Shown: positions 35,601 through 43,382, counted from the first letter of the stretch. The stretch: 47,839 nt of DNA from JBEKHT01 sp049516595 (GCA_049516595.1 JBEKSY010000027.1:1-47839), one strand, 5' to 3'. Numbers and translations: made by a program. Notes: generated by a model from the sequence alone, not told the origin.

Positions 35601-35646
35601 GAAATGCTACCGGCCAGATAATCGTTCGCTCATCCAAAATGCTACC
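35601..35646. repeat. Insertion sequence 1, left inverted repeat
   Basis: Complementary to 36824-36869, with one single-base gap on each side. The unit contains two AATGCTACC blocks around ATCGTTCGCTCATCCA, suggesting tandem transposase-binding sites. Confidence 0.85.
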
Positions 35647-35683
35647 GGAGCCGGGAACCTACACCGGCACCGGGAGCGGGCGG

Positions 35684-36841
35684 ATGACCAACACCAGCAA
35701 ACGCGAACTTCTGGCGGAGCTCAGGCCCCGCTACCGACAGGCCAGCCGGGCTGAAAGAACCCGTATCTTGGACGAATTCGTAGCAGTCACCGGGTACCAT
35801 CGCAAACATGCCATTCGGCTTCTGGGCCACCCCCTGGCTAGCCACAAGGCGGCCGCCCGGGCGGATGGCCGCTCGATCTACGGCCCGGAAGTCGTGCGGG
35901 CCTTGGTCGAGGTGTGGGAGCGCAGTGATCGCTTGTGCTCGGATCGCTTGCATGCCTTCCTGCCTCTCTGGCTGGAAGCCTTGGAGTCACACCACGAACT
36001 GATCCTGGAGCCGCGGACCAAAGCCTTGCTCCTGTCCATGAGCCGGGCCACGATCGACCGCAAATTGCGCCCCACCCGCCGCCACCTCAAACGCCATGGC
36101 CTGTCCACCACCAAGCCCGGCACCCTGCTGAAGAACCAGATTCCCATCCGCACCTTTGCCCAGTGGGATGACCTGCGCCCCGGCTTCAGTGAGGTGGACC
36201 TCGTCGCTCATTGCGGCCAAACCACCGCCGGAGAGTACCTGAATTCCCTGGTTCTGACCGATGTGGCCACAGCCTGGACCGAATGTCGAGCGATACCCTG
36301 GCGCAGCCAGCGAGACGTCTTTGCCGCGCTGGAAACCGTGCGTCAACGCCTGCCCTTCCCGCTGTTGGGCCTGAACTCCGACAACGACACCGTCTTTATC
36401 AACGCCCATCTCTTGCGCTACACTCGTCGTGAGCGGATTACCTTCACCCGCTGCCGACCGTACAAGAAAAACGACCAGGCTTACGTGGAGGAAAAGAACT
36501 GGTCGGTGGTTCGTCGCTTGATCGGCTACGATCGCTATGAAGGACTAGCCGCCGCCAAAGCCTTGAATGCTGTCTACGACTGTCTGCGCCTGTGGACCAA
36601 CTTTTTCCAGCCCTCGATGAAGCTGCTAAGCAAAGAGCGTCATGGATCCAAGGTGCGCAAAGTCTACGCTCCTGCCAGGACACCCTACCAAGCTGTCCTG
36701 CAGTCCCCTGAAGTGTCTGAGGAGACCAAACGCAAGCTCCAGGATCTCTTCCGGTCCCTCAACCCGGTCAGCCTCAAGCGGGACTTGGACCAGCGCCTGG
36801 AGGCCTTCTGGCACCTAGCCGTGGGTAACATTCCTGGATGA
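35684..36841 (+). CDS. DDE (integrase-fold) transposase of insertion sequence 1
   Basis: A 385-residue transposase. The N-terminal region has a helix-turn-helix-like segment (YRQASRAERTRILDEFVAVTGYHRKHAIRLL). The integrase core shows the expected acidic triad: Asp in SEVDLVAHCG, Asp in GLNSDNDTVF and Glu in NDQAYVEEKNWS. The reading frame is intact and ends inside the right inverted repeat. I start at ATG 35684 (MTNTSKREL); the earlier ATG at 35639 lies within the left inverted repeat. The element therefore could still be active. The family is probably one of the integrase-type groups near ISNCY or IS481; I did not assign it. Confidence 0.85.
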   Translation: MTNTSKRELLAELRPRYRQASRAERTRILDEFVAVTGYHRKHAIRLLGHPLASHKAAARADGRSIYGPEVVRALVEVWERSDRLCSDRLHAFLPLWLEALESHHELILEPRTKALLLSMSRATIDRKLRPTRRHLKRHGLSTTKPGTLLKNQIPIRTFAQWDDLRPGFSEVDLVAHCGQTTAGEYLNSLVLTDVATAWTECRAIPWRSQRDVFAALETVRQRLPFPLLGLNSDNDTVFINAHLLRYTRRERITFTRCRPYKKNDQAYVEEKNWSVVRRLIGYDRYEGLAAAKALNAVYDCLRLWTNFFQPSMKLLSKERHGSKVRKVYAPARTPYQAVLQSPEVSEETKRKLQDLFRSLNPVSLKRDLDQRLEAFWHLAVGNIPG

Positions 36842-36869
36842 GCGAACGAATGCCCTTGGGTAACATTTC
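36824..36869. repeat. Insertion sequence 1, right inverted repeat
   Basis: Reverse complement partner of 35601-35646. It overlaps the transposase stop codon. A second GGTAACATTTCTGGGTGAGCG unit follows the first, so the right end has two tandem copies of the same about 22-base block. Confidence 0.85.
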
Positions 36870-36982
36870 TGGGTGAGCGAACACGGGGGGCATGTCCAAC
36901 CTGTTATTTAAACTTCAAAAGTGAACTCTTGAAACTCGAAAAGTGAACCGTTTAAGGCTGAAAAGTGGACACCCCTGGGTAT

Positions 36983-37005
36983 CCTTCCCGAAAACACCGG
37001 GAGGG
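36983..37005 (+). promoter_or_regulatory. Hairpin covering the transposase ribosome-binding site (IS 2)
   Basis: CCTTCCCG (36983-36990) pairs with CGGGAGGG (36998-37005) with one G-U pair and a 7-base loop. The Shine-Dalgarno GGGAGG lies in the right arm and the ATG follows at 37010. The same structure occurs in IS 3 with a compensating base-pair change. Confidence 0.7.
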
Positions 37006-37831
37006 AGCCATGGGCCAGATCCATAAGCGATTTACGAGCGGGCAGGTCAAGATCCTTCTTCAGGCCTACCTGGGGGGAAAGCTGAAGCGGACTGAGGTGC
37101 AGGAGGTTCTGGGAGTCGGCAAGACCCGATTCTTTGCCCTGCTCGAAGAGTACCGGCGAGGTCCAGAGGGCTTCGAGATCAGCTATGGTCGCAGAAGCTC
37201 CAGCAAGCTCACGCCGGCGGCCGAGGCCAAGATCAGGCAAGAGCTGCTGCGCGAGAAGAAGCTCATTGACGATCCGCGCCTGCCAATCTCCAGTTACAAC
37301 TATTCTGCTGTCCGGGATCGCCTGAAGAAGAATGGCATGTCGGTCTCTGTGCCGACGATCATCCGCCGGGCCAAGGACTTGGACTGCTACATCCCTCATC
37401 GGCGCAAGCCGGAACCCCACACGCGAGAAGTCCTGACCAGCTCCATCGGCGCCCTGATCCAGCACGACGCTTCGCTCCACCTGTGGTCGCACTACGCCCA
37501 CGAGAAATGGACCCTCATCACCTCTATCGATGACTTCAGCCGCAAACTGCTGTTTGCTGACCTCTTCCCCCAGGAGACAACGTGGACCCACATCCAGGCT
37601 GCCCAAACCCTCATGGAATCCTATGGAATCCCGCTGCGCTATTATGTGGACTCCCTCCGTATCTTCCGTTTCGTCCAAAGCCGCGACAGCTTGTGGCGCA
37701 AGCATGTCCTCCAGTCTGATGAGGCTGATCCCCAGTGGAAGCGCATGATGCAGGTTTTGGGCGTTGAGGTCATCCATGCTCTCTCCCCCCAGGCCAAAGG
37801 CAAGGTGGAACGCCCCTATGGCTGGATGCAG

Positions 37832-37858
37832 CCTGCCCTAAGGCCGGCCAGGCCAGGG
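37832..37858 (+). repeat. Small palindromic insert A in IS 2 transposase
   Basis: 27 bases adding PALRPARPG in frame between WMQ and DRIVRTC. Left arm CCTGCCCT pairs with AGGCCAGG with one mismatch. Related to inserts B and C, which also begin CCTGSCCT. Confidence 0.6.
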
Positions 37859-37945
37859 GATCGCATTGTGAGGACCTGTGCCTTGGAGAACCTCTCCACA
37901 CTGGAGGAGGTCCGGGCCGTCCTCCGCGAAGAGGTCGACCGGTAC

Positions 37946-37970
37946 CCTGGCCTACCGGTCTAGGGTAGGC
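37946..37970 (+). repeat. Small palindromic insert B in IS 2 transposase
   Basis: 25 bases between DRY and NNRQVHST, causing a +1 frame change and a stop. GCCTACC and GGTAGGC form a 7-bp stem. The insert begins CCTGGCCT. Confidence 0.65.
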
Positions 37971-38102
37971 AACAACCGCCAGGTCCATTCGACCACAAAG
38001 GAGATCCCTAGCATCCGCTTTGCGCGGGCCCAGCACGAGGGCAACAGCCTCTTCCGACAGTTTGCCCTACCCAAGCCATATACCTCGCCCAAGGACGTCT
38101 TC

Positions 38103-38124
38103 CCTGGCCTGGCCCGGGCAGGCC
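38103..38124 (+). repeat. Small palindromic insert C in IS 2 transposase
   Basis: 22 bases between PKDVF and CLRERR, causing a second frame change. GGCCTG and CAGGCC form the stem around CCCGGG. The insert begins CCTGGCCT. Confidence 0.65.
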
Positions 38125-38425
38125 TGCCTCAGGGAGCGCCGGATGGTCGATGCCTACCGTCGGATTTCCCTTTTCGGCCACGAAATTGCCCTCCCCAGGG
38201 CCCCCATCCACGAGGAGGTGGAACTTCACCTGATCCCCAACGAGGCCAGCCAGATTCTTGACATCCGTGTCTGGTCCAAAAACCAGATGCTCCAGTCCAC
38301 CACCCTTCCCCTGGAGGGAATCCGAGTTCACTTTTGAAGTTTCAAGGTGTTCACTTTTCAACTTTCGGGAACAGGGGGCCCGTCCACCATGTCATTCAAA
38401 GTTGAAAAGTGGACACCCCCTGGTA

Positions 38426-38449
38426 GCCTCCCGAAAACTAGTGGGAGGC
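38426..38449 (+). promoter_or_regulatory. Hairpin covering the ribosome-binding site (IS 3)
   Basis: GCCTCCC (38426-38432) pairs with GGGAGGC (38443-38449), loop 10 bases, followed by ATG at 38454. Compared with IS 2 the outer C-G pair is G-C and the G-U pair is C-G, so pairing is kept while bases change. Confidence 0.7.
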
Positions 38450-38453
38450 AGCC

Positions 38454-38584
38454 ATGGCCCAGATCCAAGAGCGATTCACGAGCGAGCAGGTCAGGTTCCT
38501 TTTTCGAGCCTATGTCCAGGGAAATATGAAGCGCGCCGACGTCCATGAGGCGCTGGGCATCGGCAAGAGCCATTTCTTCTTTAT
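38454..38584 (+). pseudogene. Truncated transposase of insertion sequence 3
   Basis: The remnant begins MAQIQERFTSEQVRFLF and runs through LGIGKSHFFF, clearly the N-terminus of a relative of the IS 2 transposase (MGQIHKRFTSGQVKILL, LGVGKTRFFA). It breaks off and joins the right terminal sequence of the element. The catalytic core is missing, so no active enzyme is possible. Confidence 0.8.
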
Positions 38585-38654
38585 GAAGTTTGAAAGTGTC
38601 AACTTTTCAGGTCTTGCTAACAGGGGGAGGCCATGCCGGATGAGGGGGAATGGG

Positions 38655-38685
38655 GGTCCCTGCCCGGGCTGCCGGCTTGGGGACC
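38655..38685 (-). terminator. Possible terminator of the TetR gene
   Basis: GGTCCC (38655-38660) pairs with GGGACC (38680-38685), 19-base GC-rich loop, eight bases beyond the TetR stop on the minus strand. No T-run follows. Confidence 0.35.
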
Positions 38686-38692
38686 GGGAGAT

Positions 38693-39340
38693 TCAGGGCA
38701 ACAGCAGGCGCTCCAGCACAGCCTCCAGCCAGGCGGCATAGCGATCCTGGGTGTAGGCCCGGTCCCGTGTCAGCAAGAGGTAGACCTCAGGGCTGGTCAC
38801 GGTCCACACGATTTCGGCCGCGGCGCCTTGACCCATCCCGCCCCGCAGGCTTCCGTTGCCAGCAAGGTGCTGCACGAAGACCGTCATGTTCTCCATGCGC
38901 TCCCGGATCAGATTCCGCAGAAGGTCTCGGGAGGCCTCCTCGGTCTTGGCCGCGGCGCGCAGGACTTCGAACAGCGGGGCCACGCGTCCCAGGATCTCCG
39001 CAATCCCGCGCGCGAACATCGTGATCTGGCGGTGCTGGTCGGTACCCCGCAGCACCGCCTGCGGCCCGGGCCGGTCCAAGAGAGCAATCGGCTGATTGTC
39101 CCCGCCGACGGAAATATCCATCAGGTGCCACAGGATCTTGTTCTTGCTCCCAAACACTGCGTACACCGTCTGCAGCGCCACGCCGGCCTGCTGCGCGATC
39201 GCCTGCAGTGTGGTCCCGCTGTACCCGTATTCGTAAAACAGGCGCCGAGCGGCTTCTGCAATCTGACGGCGGGTTTGGCGCGCTTGCGCCTGCCGGCGCG
39301 ATGAGTCGTACTTGCGTTTGGGGGGCGCCGCTCTGCTCAT
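38693..39340 (-). CDS. TetR/AcrR-family transcriptional regulator
   Basis: A 215-residue repressor-type protein. A basic N-terminus is followed by the TetR DNA-binding domain (about 20-70) with helix-turn-helix TLQAIAQQAGVALQTVYAVFGSK. The C-terminal domain is all-helical and variable, as expected for a ligand-binding dimerisation domain. I use the ATG ending at 39340, which gives MSRAAPPKRKYDSS; the long upstream frame runs across the AT-rich intergenic region and into the divergent gene. It is transcribed away from a flavin monooxygenase that it probably controls (inference from the divergent arrangement). The ligand is unknown. Confidence 0.9.
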   Translation of the reverse strand: MSRAAPPKRKYDSSRRQAQARQTRRQIAEAARRLFYEYGYSGTTLQAIAQQAGVALQTVYAVFGSKNKILWHLMDISVGGDNQPIALLDRPGPQAVLRGTDQHRQITMFARGIAEILGRVAPLFEVLRAAAKTEEASRDLLRNLIRERMENMTVFVQHLAGNGSLRGGMGQGAAAEIVWTVTSPEVYLLLTRDRAYTQDRYAAWLEAVLERLLLP

Positions 39341-39346
39341 GGCCTC

Positions 39347-39373
39347 TTGACTCTTTTCAATTTCTATTATAAC
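39347..39373. promoter_or_regulatory. AT-rich divergent promoter region (tetR / monooxygenase)
   Basis: For the plus strand TTGACT (39347-39352) and TATAAC (39368-39373) are spaced 15 bases apart. For the minus strand TATAAT lies at 39371-39366. The two overlap, so one repressor could control both genes. A short palindrome TTAT-AAC-ATAA (39367-39377) overlaps both and could be part of an operator, but it is too short to claim. Confidence 0.5.
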
Positions 39374-39438
39374 ATAACTATATCGACTAGATGTACACTC
39401 TATCCATTGTTGCCATCTCAAGCTAAGGAGAGCCCGGT

Positions 39439-40521
39439 ATGTCGACAGAACAGGACTTCCAAACCATCGTGATTGGCGGAGGGCAGGCAGGATTGGCGGT
39501 CGCCTATTTCCTGGCACGAGCGGGCGAGAACTTCGTTATTCTGGATGAGAATCCCCGCAGCGGCGACGTCTGGCGTCGCCGCTGGGATAGTCTTCGGCTT
39601 TTCACGCCAAGCCAGTTCGACAGCCTACCGGGCTTGCCCTTCCCGAAATCGGAGGACTATTTTCCATCCAAAGATGAAACCGCAGACTACCTCGAAACCT
39701 ATGCCCGCCAGTTCCGCCTGCCAGTTCGCCACAATGTGAGAGTCGAAAGCCTGCGCCGCAACGGTCAAGGCTACTTGATTTCTGGGACCGGCGTCCAGTT
39801 TACAGCGCGGAACGTGATCCTTGCCACCGGCCCCTACCAAGCGCCGCACATCCCTCCCTTTGGGCAGGAACTTGACCCTGGGATCTTCCAGCTCCACTCG
39901 AGCGCATACCTTAATCCTCGACAAGTGCCGGTCAAGTCCGTGCTGGTGGTCGGAGCGGGCAATTCCGGGGCTGAGATCGCGATCGAGCTTTCCCGGGATG
40001 GGAAACAGGTCTGGCTGGCGGGGCGCGACGTCGGACGTATTCCGATCAACTCGGGGCTCGCCAAGCTCGGCGGCGGACGGCTGGCTTGGTGGTTCATGAG
40101 CCACCTGTTGACGGTGGATACTCCCATGGGACGCAAGATGCAGACCAGCACGCTCCACCATGGGGTCCCGCTGGGACGCGCCAAGCGCGGAGAGGTTGCA
40201 CAGGCCGGAGTCGTGCTTACCCCTCGCGTGTCCGGGACCCAAGGAGGCAGACCGCAACTGGAGGACGGACGCGTCCTGCCTGCTGAAGGGATCCTCTGGG
40301 CAACCGGTTTCAAGCCCGACTATCACTGGGTCAAGCTACCCATCCTCGATGAACACGGCTTTCCGATACACTCGCGGGGCGTGGTCCCCGTCGCACCCGG
40401 ACTTTACTTCCTCGGACTTCCCTTTCAAACGGGTTTGACTTCATCGCTTCTCGGCGGCGTTGGCAAAGATGCCTTCGACATCGCCGCCCACATTGCCCAC
40501 AAGGGAAAGCGACCGCAATAG
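39439..40521 (+). CDS. FAD/NAD(P)-dependent monooxygenase-like oxidoreductase (CzcO type)
   Basis: A 360-residue flavoprotein. FAD-binding GGGQAG (residues 13-18), then ENPRSGDVWRRRWDSLRLF typical of single-component flavin monooxygenases, HSSAYLNP (the variant of the family's H-S-x-Y-x-x-P motif), NAD(P)-binding GAGNSGAEIA (about 173-182) and ATGFKPDY near the end. Relatives oxidise small organic or organometal compounds such as amines, sulfides or arsenicals. The substrate cannot be named. AAGGAG precedes the ATG by eight bases. It is divergent from a TetR gene whose product probably senses the same compound. Confidence 0.87.
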   Translation: MSTEQDFQTIVIGGGQAGLAVAYFLARAGENFVILDENPRSGDVWRRRWDSLRLFTPSQFDSLPGLPFPKSEDYFPSKDETADYLETYARQFRLPVRHNVRVESLRRNGQGYLISGTGVQFTARNVILATGPYQAPHIPPFGQELDPGIFQLHSSAYLNPRQVPVKSVLVVGAGNSGAEIAIELSRDGKQVWLAGRDVGRIPINSGLAKLGGGRLAWWFMSHLLTVDTPMGRKMQTSTLHHGVPLGRAKRGEVAQAGVVLTPRVSGTQGGRPQLEDGRVLPAEGILWATGFKPDYHWVKLPILDEHGFPIHSRGVVPVAPGLYFLGLPFQTGLTSSLLGGVGKDAFDIAAHIAHKGKRPQ

Positions 40522-40782
40522 GTCGGCTGCTTCGCCCCAGACGACCCGGGGGTAGGTCGATTTGCTGTACCCGTCGGGCGCCGATCGATTGAAGGCGCTT
40601 GTCATGGATCCCGTGCTCGCCGAGCTGGGAGGATACCTCCAGGTCGCCGGATCCTGCCCGTTCGTGACCGCCTGATTCCCACGCCAGGTGGCCTGGAGGC
40701 GGGCAGGGTCTTGCTTCCCCTTTTCTGCGCATCCACTCGAGCCCCCGTCGGGGATCGTGCCCTGGCCGTCCTGGGCGGCAGG

Positions 40783-40788
40783 TATAAT
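40783..40788 (+). promoter_or_regulatory. Putative -10 element of the LysM lipoprotein gene
   Basis: TATAAT in GGTATAATCA, 23 bases before the ATG, implying a very short leader. No -35 is visible. Confidence 0.5.
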
Positions 40789-40811
40789 CACAGGGCTAAT
40801 CTCCGAACCAA

Positions 40812-41828
40812 ATGCGCACTTCTCGAACATCCCGGAACCCCTATCCGGCGGCCCTATTTTGGGCGCGCTCCCTTGAAATCCGAAGCCGTCTTCTCAGCGC
40901 CTGCCTCCTGGCCGGCATGGCCTTGGGCGCGTGCGCACCCGCGTCCGCCCCGTCGGCGCCGACTGCTGGGATCATCCGCACCTGGGCCCCACCGACCGTG
41001 AGCCTCACGCCTCCCTTTCCTGTGGGCACGGCCGCCGTTGTTCTCACCCCAACCCCCAGCCCCACCCCGGTCACCTACACCATCGCCAGCGGCGATACCA
41101 TGACCAGCATTGCGATCCACTTTGGCGTTTCCTTGCACGCTCTCGAGGCCGCGAACCCCGGAATCCCGGATTACCGGTTCCTGCCGATCGGAAAACAGCT
41201 GCTCATTCCGGCCACCGCCTCGGCTACATCGGCAGCTCCTACCCCCACACCCATGCCTCTGGAAGTGTCCGCTGCACGCTGCTTCCCGACCCCCACCGGG
41301 GCGACCTGGTGCCTGGCCGATGTGCGCAACCCCGGAACGGGGCCCGTTGAGGACGTCACCCTGCAGTTCACCCTCTACGACGACGCCAACCGACCTCTCG
41401 CGGTCCAAGTGGAGAGCCTCCCGCTGGGACTACTTCCCGCCGGCGTATCCCTGCCCGCCGCCACGTTCTTCGCCCCGCTCGAGAGGCCCAGCCGTCGCGC
41501 CCAGGTCAACCTGGTTGGAGATGTCGCCGCGCAGAACCCTCAGCAACGCTACCTGCCTGTCGAACTGGTTGGTTCCCAGGCCGCCGCTCTGCAGGGGGGT
41601 CTGGAGCTAACCGGCCAAGCGCGCTTGTCCGCCCAGGCGAGTGCGCCTGCCAGCCACATCTCGGTCCTGCTTGTCCTTTACGACCAGGCCGGTCAAGCGG
41701 TTGGCCTTCGGGTCCTGCAGATCGATGAGACCTGGCGGCCCGGTGAACCTCACTCCTTCTCCCTTCGCGCCTACGCCTTAGGCGGGCAGATTAGCAATCA
41801 CGCCCTCTTTCTGGAAGCGCGACCCTGA
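40812..41828 (+). CDS. LysM-containing lipoprotein
   Basis: A 338-residue exported protein. A lipobox LALGAC-like sequence (SACLLAGMALGAC) puts the lipidated cysteine near 41, after an unusually long basic lead. A Thr/Pro linker precedes one LysM domain (about 90-135, YTIASGDTMTSIAIHFGVS). The C-terminal 190 residues form two beta-rich domains (about 150-245 and 250-338) resembling FxLYD-type sandwiches, with a disulfide-capable pair in CFPTPTGATWC. No catalytic motif. ATG 40812 is only 23 bases from the -10 box, and a TTG at 40873 would give a more usual signal length, so the start is open. Probably tethers to peptidoglycan. Confidence 0.8.
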   Translation: MRTSRTSRNPYPAALFWARSLEIRSRLLSACLLAGMALGACAPASAPSAPTAGIIRTWAPPTVSLTPPFPVGTAAVVLTPTPSPTPVTYTIASGDTMTSIAIHFGVSLHALEAANPGIPDYRFLPIGKQLLIPATASATSAAPTPTPMPLEVSAARCFPTPTGATWCLADVRNPGTGPVEDVTLQFTLYDDANRPLAVQVESLPLGLLPAGVSLPAATFFAPLERPSRRAQVNLVGDVAAQNPQQRYLPVELVGSQAAALQGGLELTGQARLSAQASAPASHISVLLVLYDQAGQAVGLRVLQIDETWRPGEPHSFSLRAYALGGQISNHALFLEARP

Positions 41829-41903
41829 GCTCTCAGCCCGCTCCCGCCTGGGCGGGCCGGGTCGCGAAGAGTCGCGAAATCCGGACGCGTGCGCCCGAGG
41901 CGG

Positions 41904-41909
41904 TATACT
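41904..41909 (+). promoter_or_regulatory. Putative -10 element of the plsC operon
   Basis: TATACT in GGTATACTCT, 40 bases before ATG 41950. No -35 is visible. Confidence 0.45.
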
Positions 41910-41949
41910 CTCCCTCTTGAAAGCCGGACCGGGTTCTCGCGAGGGCGGG

Positions 41950-42612
41950 ATGTACTCCTTTTTTCGGGCCGTCCTATGGGCGGCCTTCCACATTCTGACC
42001 CGCGTTCATATTGCAGGCCGGGAGAACGTTCCAGCCCGCGGGGCACTCCTTCTGGTGACCAACCATCTCAGCCGCTTGGACCCACCGCTCATCTTCATTG
42101 GGGTACCGCGGCAGGTGAGAGTTTTCATCGCGCTGAAGTATCACGGGGTGTTACCGCTGCGCTGGTTCGTGGACAGTCTCGACGCGATCTGGGTTCGCCA
42201 AAACGAAGCGGACGTCTCAGCTCTCAAGCAGGCGTTGGCGCATCTACTCCAGGGAGGAGTCCTGGGCGTTTCACCGGAGGGAACTCGCAGCCAGCGGACC
42301 CACGCCTTGATCCGGGGCCAAAGCGGCGCGGCCTTTCTTGCGGATCGAGCGGGGGCCTCAATCCTGCCCGTGGCCGTGTGGGGAACAGAGCACGCTTTCC
42401 AAAGCATGGGCCGGCTGCGCCGGCCCGACGTGCATCTGCGGATTGGCAAGCCCTTCCGCCTGCCCGCGGAGGGACACGCCCGCGGCGCACAACTCGAAAT
42501 CTTCACCGAGCAGATCATGTGTGCCATCGCCGCGCTTCTTCCGGAACCCTATCGCGGGGTCTACGCCCATCACCCTGGCACCGCCGAGCAGGAAAGGCAG
42601 ATGTCCACATGA
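41950..42612 (+). CDS. plsC: 1-acyl-glycerol-phosphate acyltransferase family protein (PlsC-like)
   Basis: A 220-residue membrane-associated acyltransferase. The catalytic NHLSRLD (NHx4D, residues 38-44) and the phosphate-binding PEGTRS (about 109-114) are both intact. The N-terminus has one hydrophobic helix. The family transfers an acyl chain to the sn-2 position of lysophosphatidic acid in phospholipid synthesis. I choose ATG 41950 with GAGG upstream; a TTG at 41917 in the same frame would add 11 residues. The stop overlaps the following gene (ATGA). Confidence 0.88.
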   Translation: MYSFFRAVLWAAFHILTRVHIAGRENVPARGALLLVTNHLSRLDPPLIFIGVPRQVRVFIALKYHGVLPLRWFVDSLDAIWVRQNEADVSALKQALAHLLQGGVLGVSPEGTRSQRTHALIRGQSGAAFLADRAGASILPVAVWGTEHAFQSMGRLRRPDVHLRIGKPFRLPAEGHARGAQLEIFTEQIMCAIAALLPEPYRGVYAHHPGTAEQERQMST

Positions 42613-43382
42613 AGGCGGAGAAGCTGGCGGCGGCTGACCGTGATCGACTGAGAACCCTGCTCGACGAGCAGTCGCCCCGCGACGCCCTAGCGTGCTACTA
42701 CGCCCTTTACCATCCGGCGGCGCGGACCAGCCTCTACGTGATTGCCCCTCCTCCGGGCCGACCGGAGGCCTTCCTGGTCAGAGCCCAGACAGGGCAGGAT
42801 CTCTTTCGACCGTTGATCACGCTGCGTGCCCCTGGGTCGGCCCCGGCCGCACTCCTGCTCCAGGCCGCGCTGGCACCTGGGGAAAGCGGATACTTTTCAC
42901 TGCCCACCCCTCTGGGAAGTCTGCTGCCCTCCACTCTGGAGATCCAGCAGCGGTCCACGCTGCAGATCTTCATGCTGGAGGCACGTTCCTTTCAGCCCGT
43001 CGTGAACATCTTCGTGACCCGCTCGAAGTCCCCGGATGGGCTGACGCGCTATGAGGTCCGACAAGCGGGCCGGCTTCTGGCGGCAGCCGGGCTCAACTGG
43101 AGATCGCGCCGATTTGCGGAGATCTTCGTGCATACAGAGCCCGAGACGCGCGAACGCGGTTACGGCCGATCGGTCGTCTCGGGGCTGTGCGCCGAGCTGC
43201 TCTCGGAGGGGCTCACCCCCCTCTATCATGTCGAGCCGGACAATGAAGCTTCGCTCCGGCTGGCCACGGGGCTCGGCTTTCGGGACAGCCGGGAGCGCGA
43301 ATTCGCGTGCGTCGCCAGCCGCCCCTCCGCGGCTCCGGCTCCCTCCGACCCCTCTGCCGACCGGGTGGAAGCGCATGATTGA
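42609..43382 (+). CDS. GNAT-family acetyltransferase-like protein
   Basis: A 257-residue cytoplasmic protein. The C-terminal part (about 150-240) fits the GNAT fold: an AEIFVHTEPETRERGYGRS stretch with the acetyl-CoA pyrophosphate motif (R-x-x-G-x-G), followed by PLYHVEPDNEASLRLATGLGFRDS, the typical N-x-x-S-x-x-h-x-x-x-L/h-G-F ending. The N-terminal 140 residues resemble a second, degenerate GNAT-like half. The acceptor is unknown. The start overlaps the PlsC stop and its own stop overlaps the next gene by eight bases. Confidence 0.75.
   Translation: MKAEKLAAADRDRLRTLLDEQSPRDALACYYALYHPAARTSLYVIAPPPGRPEAFLVRAQTGQDLFRPLITLRAPGSAPAALLLQAALAPGESGYFSLPTPLGSLLPSTLEIQQRSTLQIFMLEARSFQPVVNIFVTRSKSPDGLTRYEVRQAGRLLAAAGLNWRSRRFAEIFVHTEPETRERGYGRSVVSGLCAELLSEGLTPLYHVEPDNEASLRLATGLGFRDSREREFACVASRPSAAPAPSDPSADRVEAHD

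Larger units (their letters stand above)
35586..36885 (+). mobile_element. Insertion sequence 1 (about 1300 bp, DDE transposase)
   Basis: Inner inverted repeats of 46 bases at 35601-35646 and 36824-36869 align with one gap each and share ATCGTTCGCTCATCCA/TTCGTTCGCTCATCCA and AATGYTACC blocks. Weaker similarity extends outward to cg at both ends. GGGGG lies directly outside each end (35581-35585 and 36886-36890), a possible 5-bp target duplication. It carries one transposase gene and sits immediately upstream of the groESL promoter. The IS family could not be fixed by eye. Confidence 0.8.
37010..38337 (+). pseudogene. DDE transposase of insertion sequence 2, frameshifted
   Basis: The first 318 codons (37010-37963) read as a transposase: N-terminal helix-turn-helix (RFTSGQVKILLQAYLGG, LGVGKTRFFALL), core acidic residues Asp in IQHDASLH, Asp in YYVDSLRIF and Glu in KGKVERPY. 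A stop then follows. The protein resumes in a second frame (NNRQVHSTTKEIPSIRF to SPKDVF) and in a third (LRERRMVDAYRRISLFG to GIRVHF, stop 38337). Removing three hairpin-forming inserts (37832-37858, 37946-37970, 38103-38124) restores one continuous frame and typical family sequence at each junction. The enzyme is therefore inactive in the present state unless the inserts are errors. Confidence 0.85.
36891..38373 (+). mobile_element. Insertion sequence 2 (degraded, DDE transposase)
   Basis: The ends carry inverted repeats built from tandem about 21-base units of the form TTGAAACTTCAAAAGTGAAC: left units at about 36907-36970, right units at about 38324-38366. Inward from CCTGTT (36900) and AACAGG (38370-38375) the two ends align position by position. 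GGGGG tracts flank it (36886-36890 and 38374-38378). The single transposase gene is broken by small palindromic insertions, so the element is no longer autonomous. Exact ends are approximate. Confidence 0.75.
38379..38622 (+). mobile_element. Insertion sequence 3, internally deleted relative of IS 2
   Basis: About 240 bases. The left end and leader are homologous to IS 2 (GTTGAAAAGTGGACACC, then the hairpin and ATG). The right end (38585-38624) matches the IS 2 right end, with AACAGG and GAAAAGT at the same spacing. Only about 43 codons of the transposase remain. GGGGG lies at both sides (38374-38378 and 38623-38627). Such short derivatives can be mobilised by a related full-length element (known for MITEs). 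Confidence 0.7.

Noticed and set aside
41889..42608. A 497-residue frame that would fuse sequence in front of the GNAT protein
   Set aside because: Its first part is plsC read in another frame. The GNAT start at 42609 overlaps the plsC stop in the usual ATGA way.
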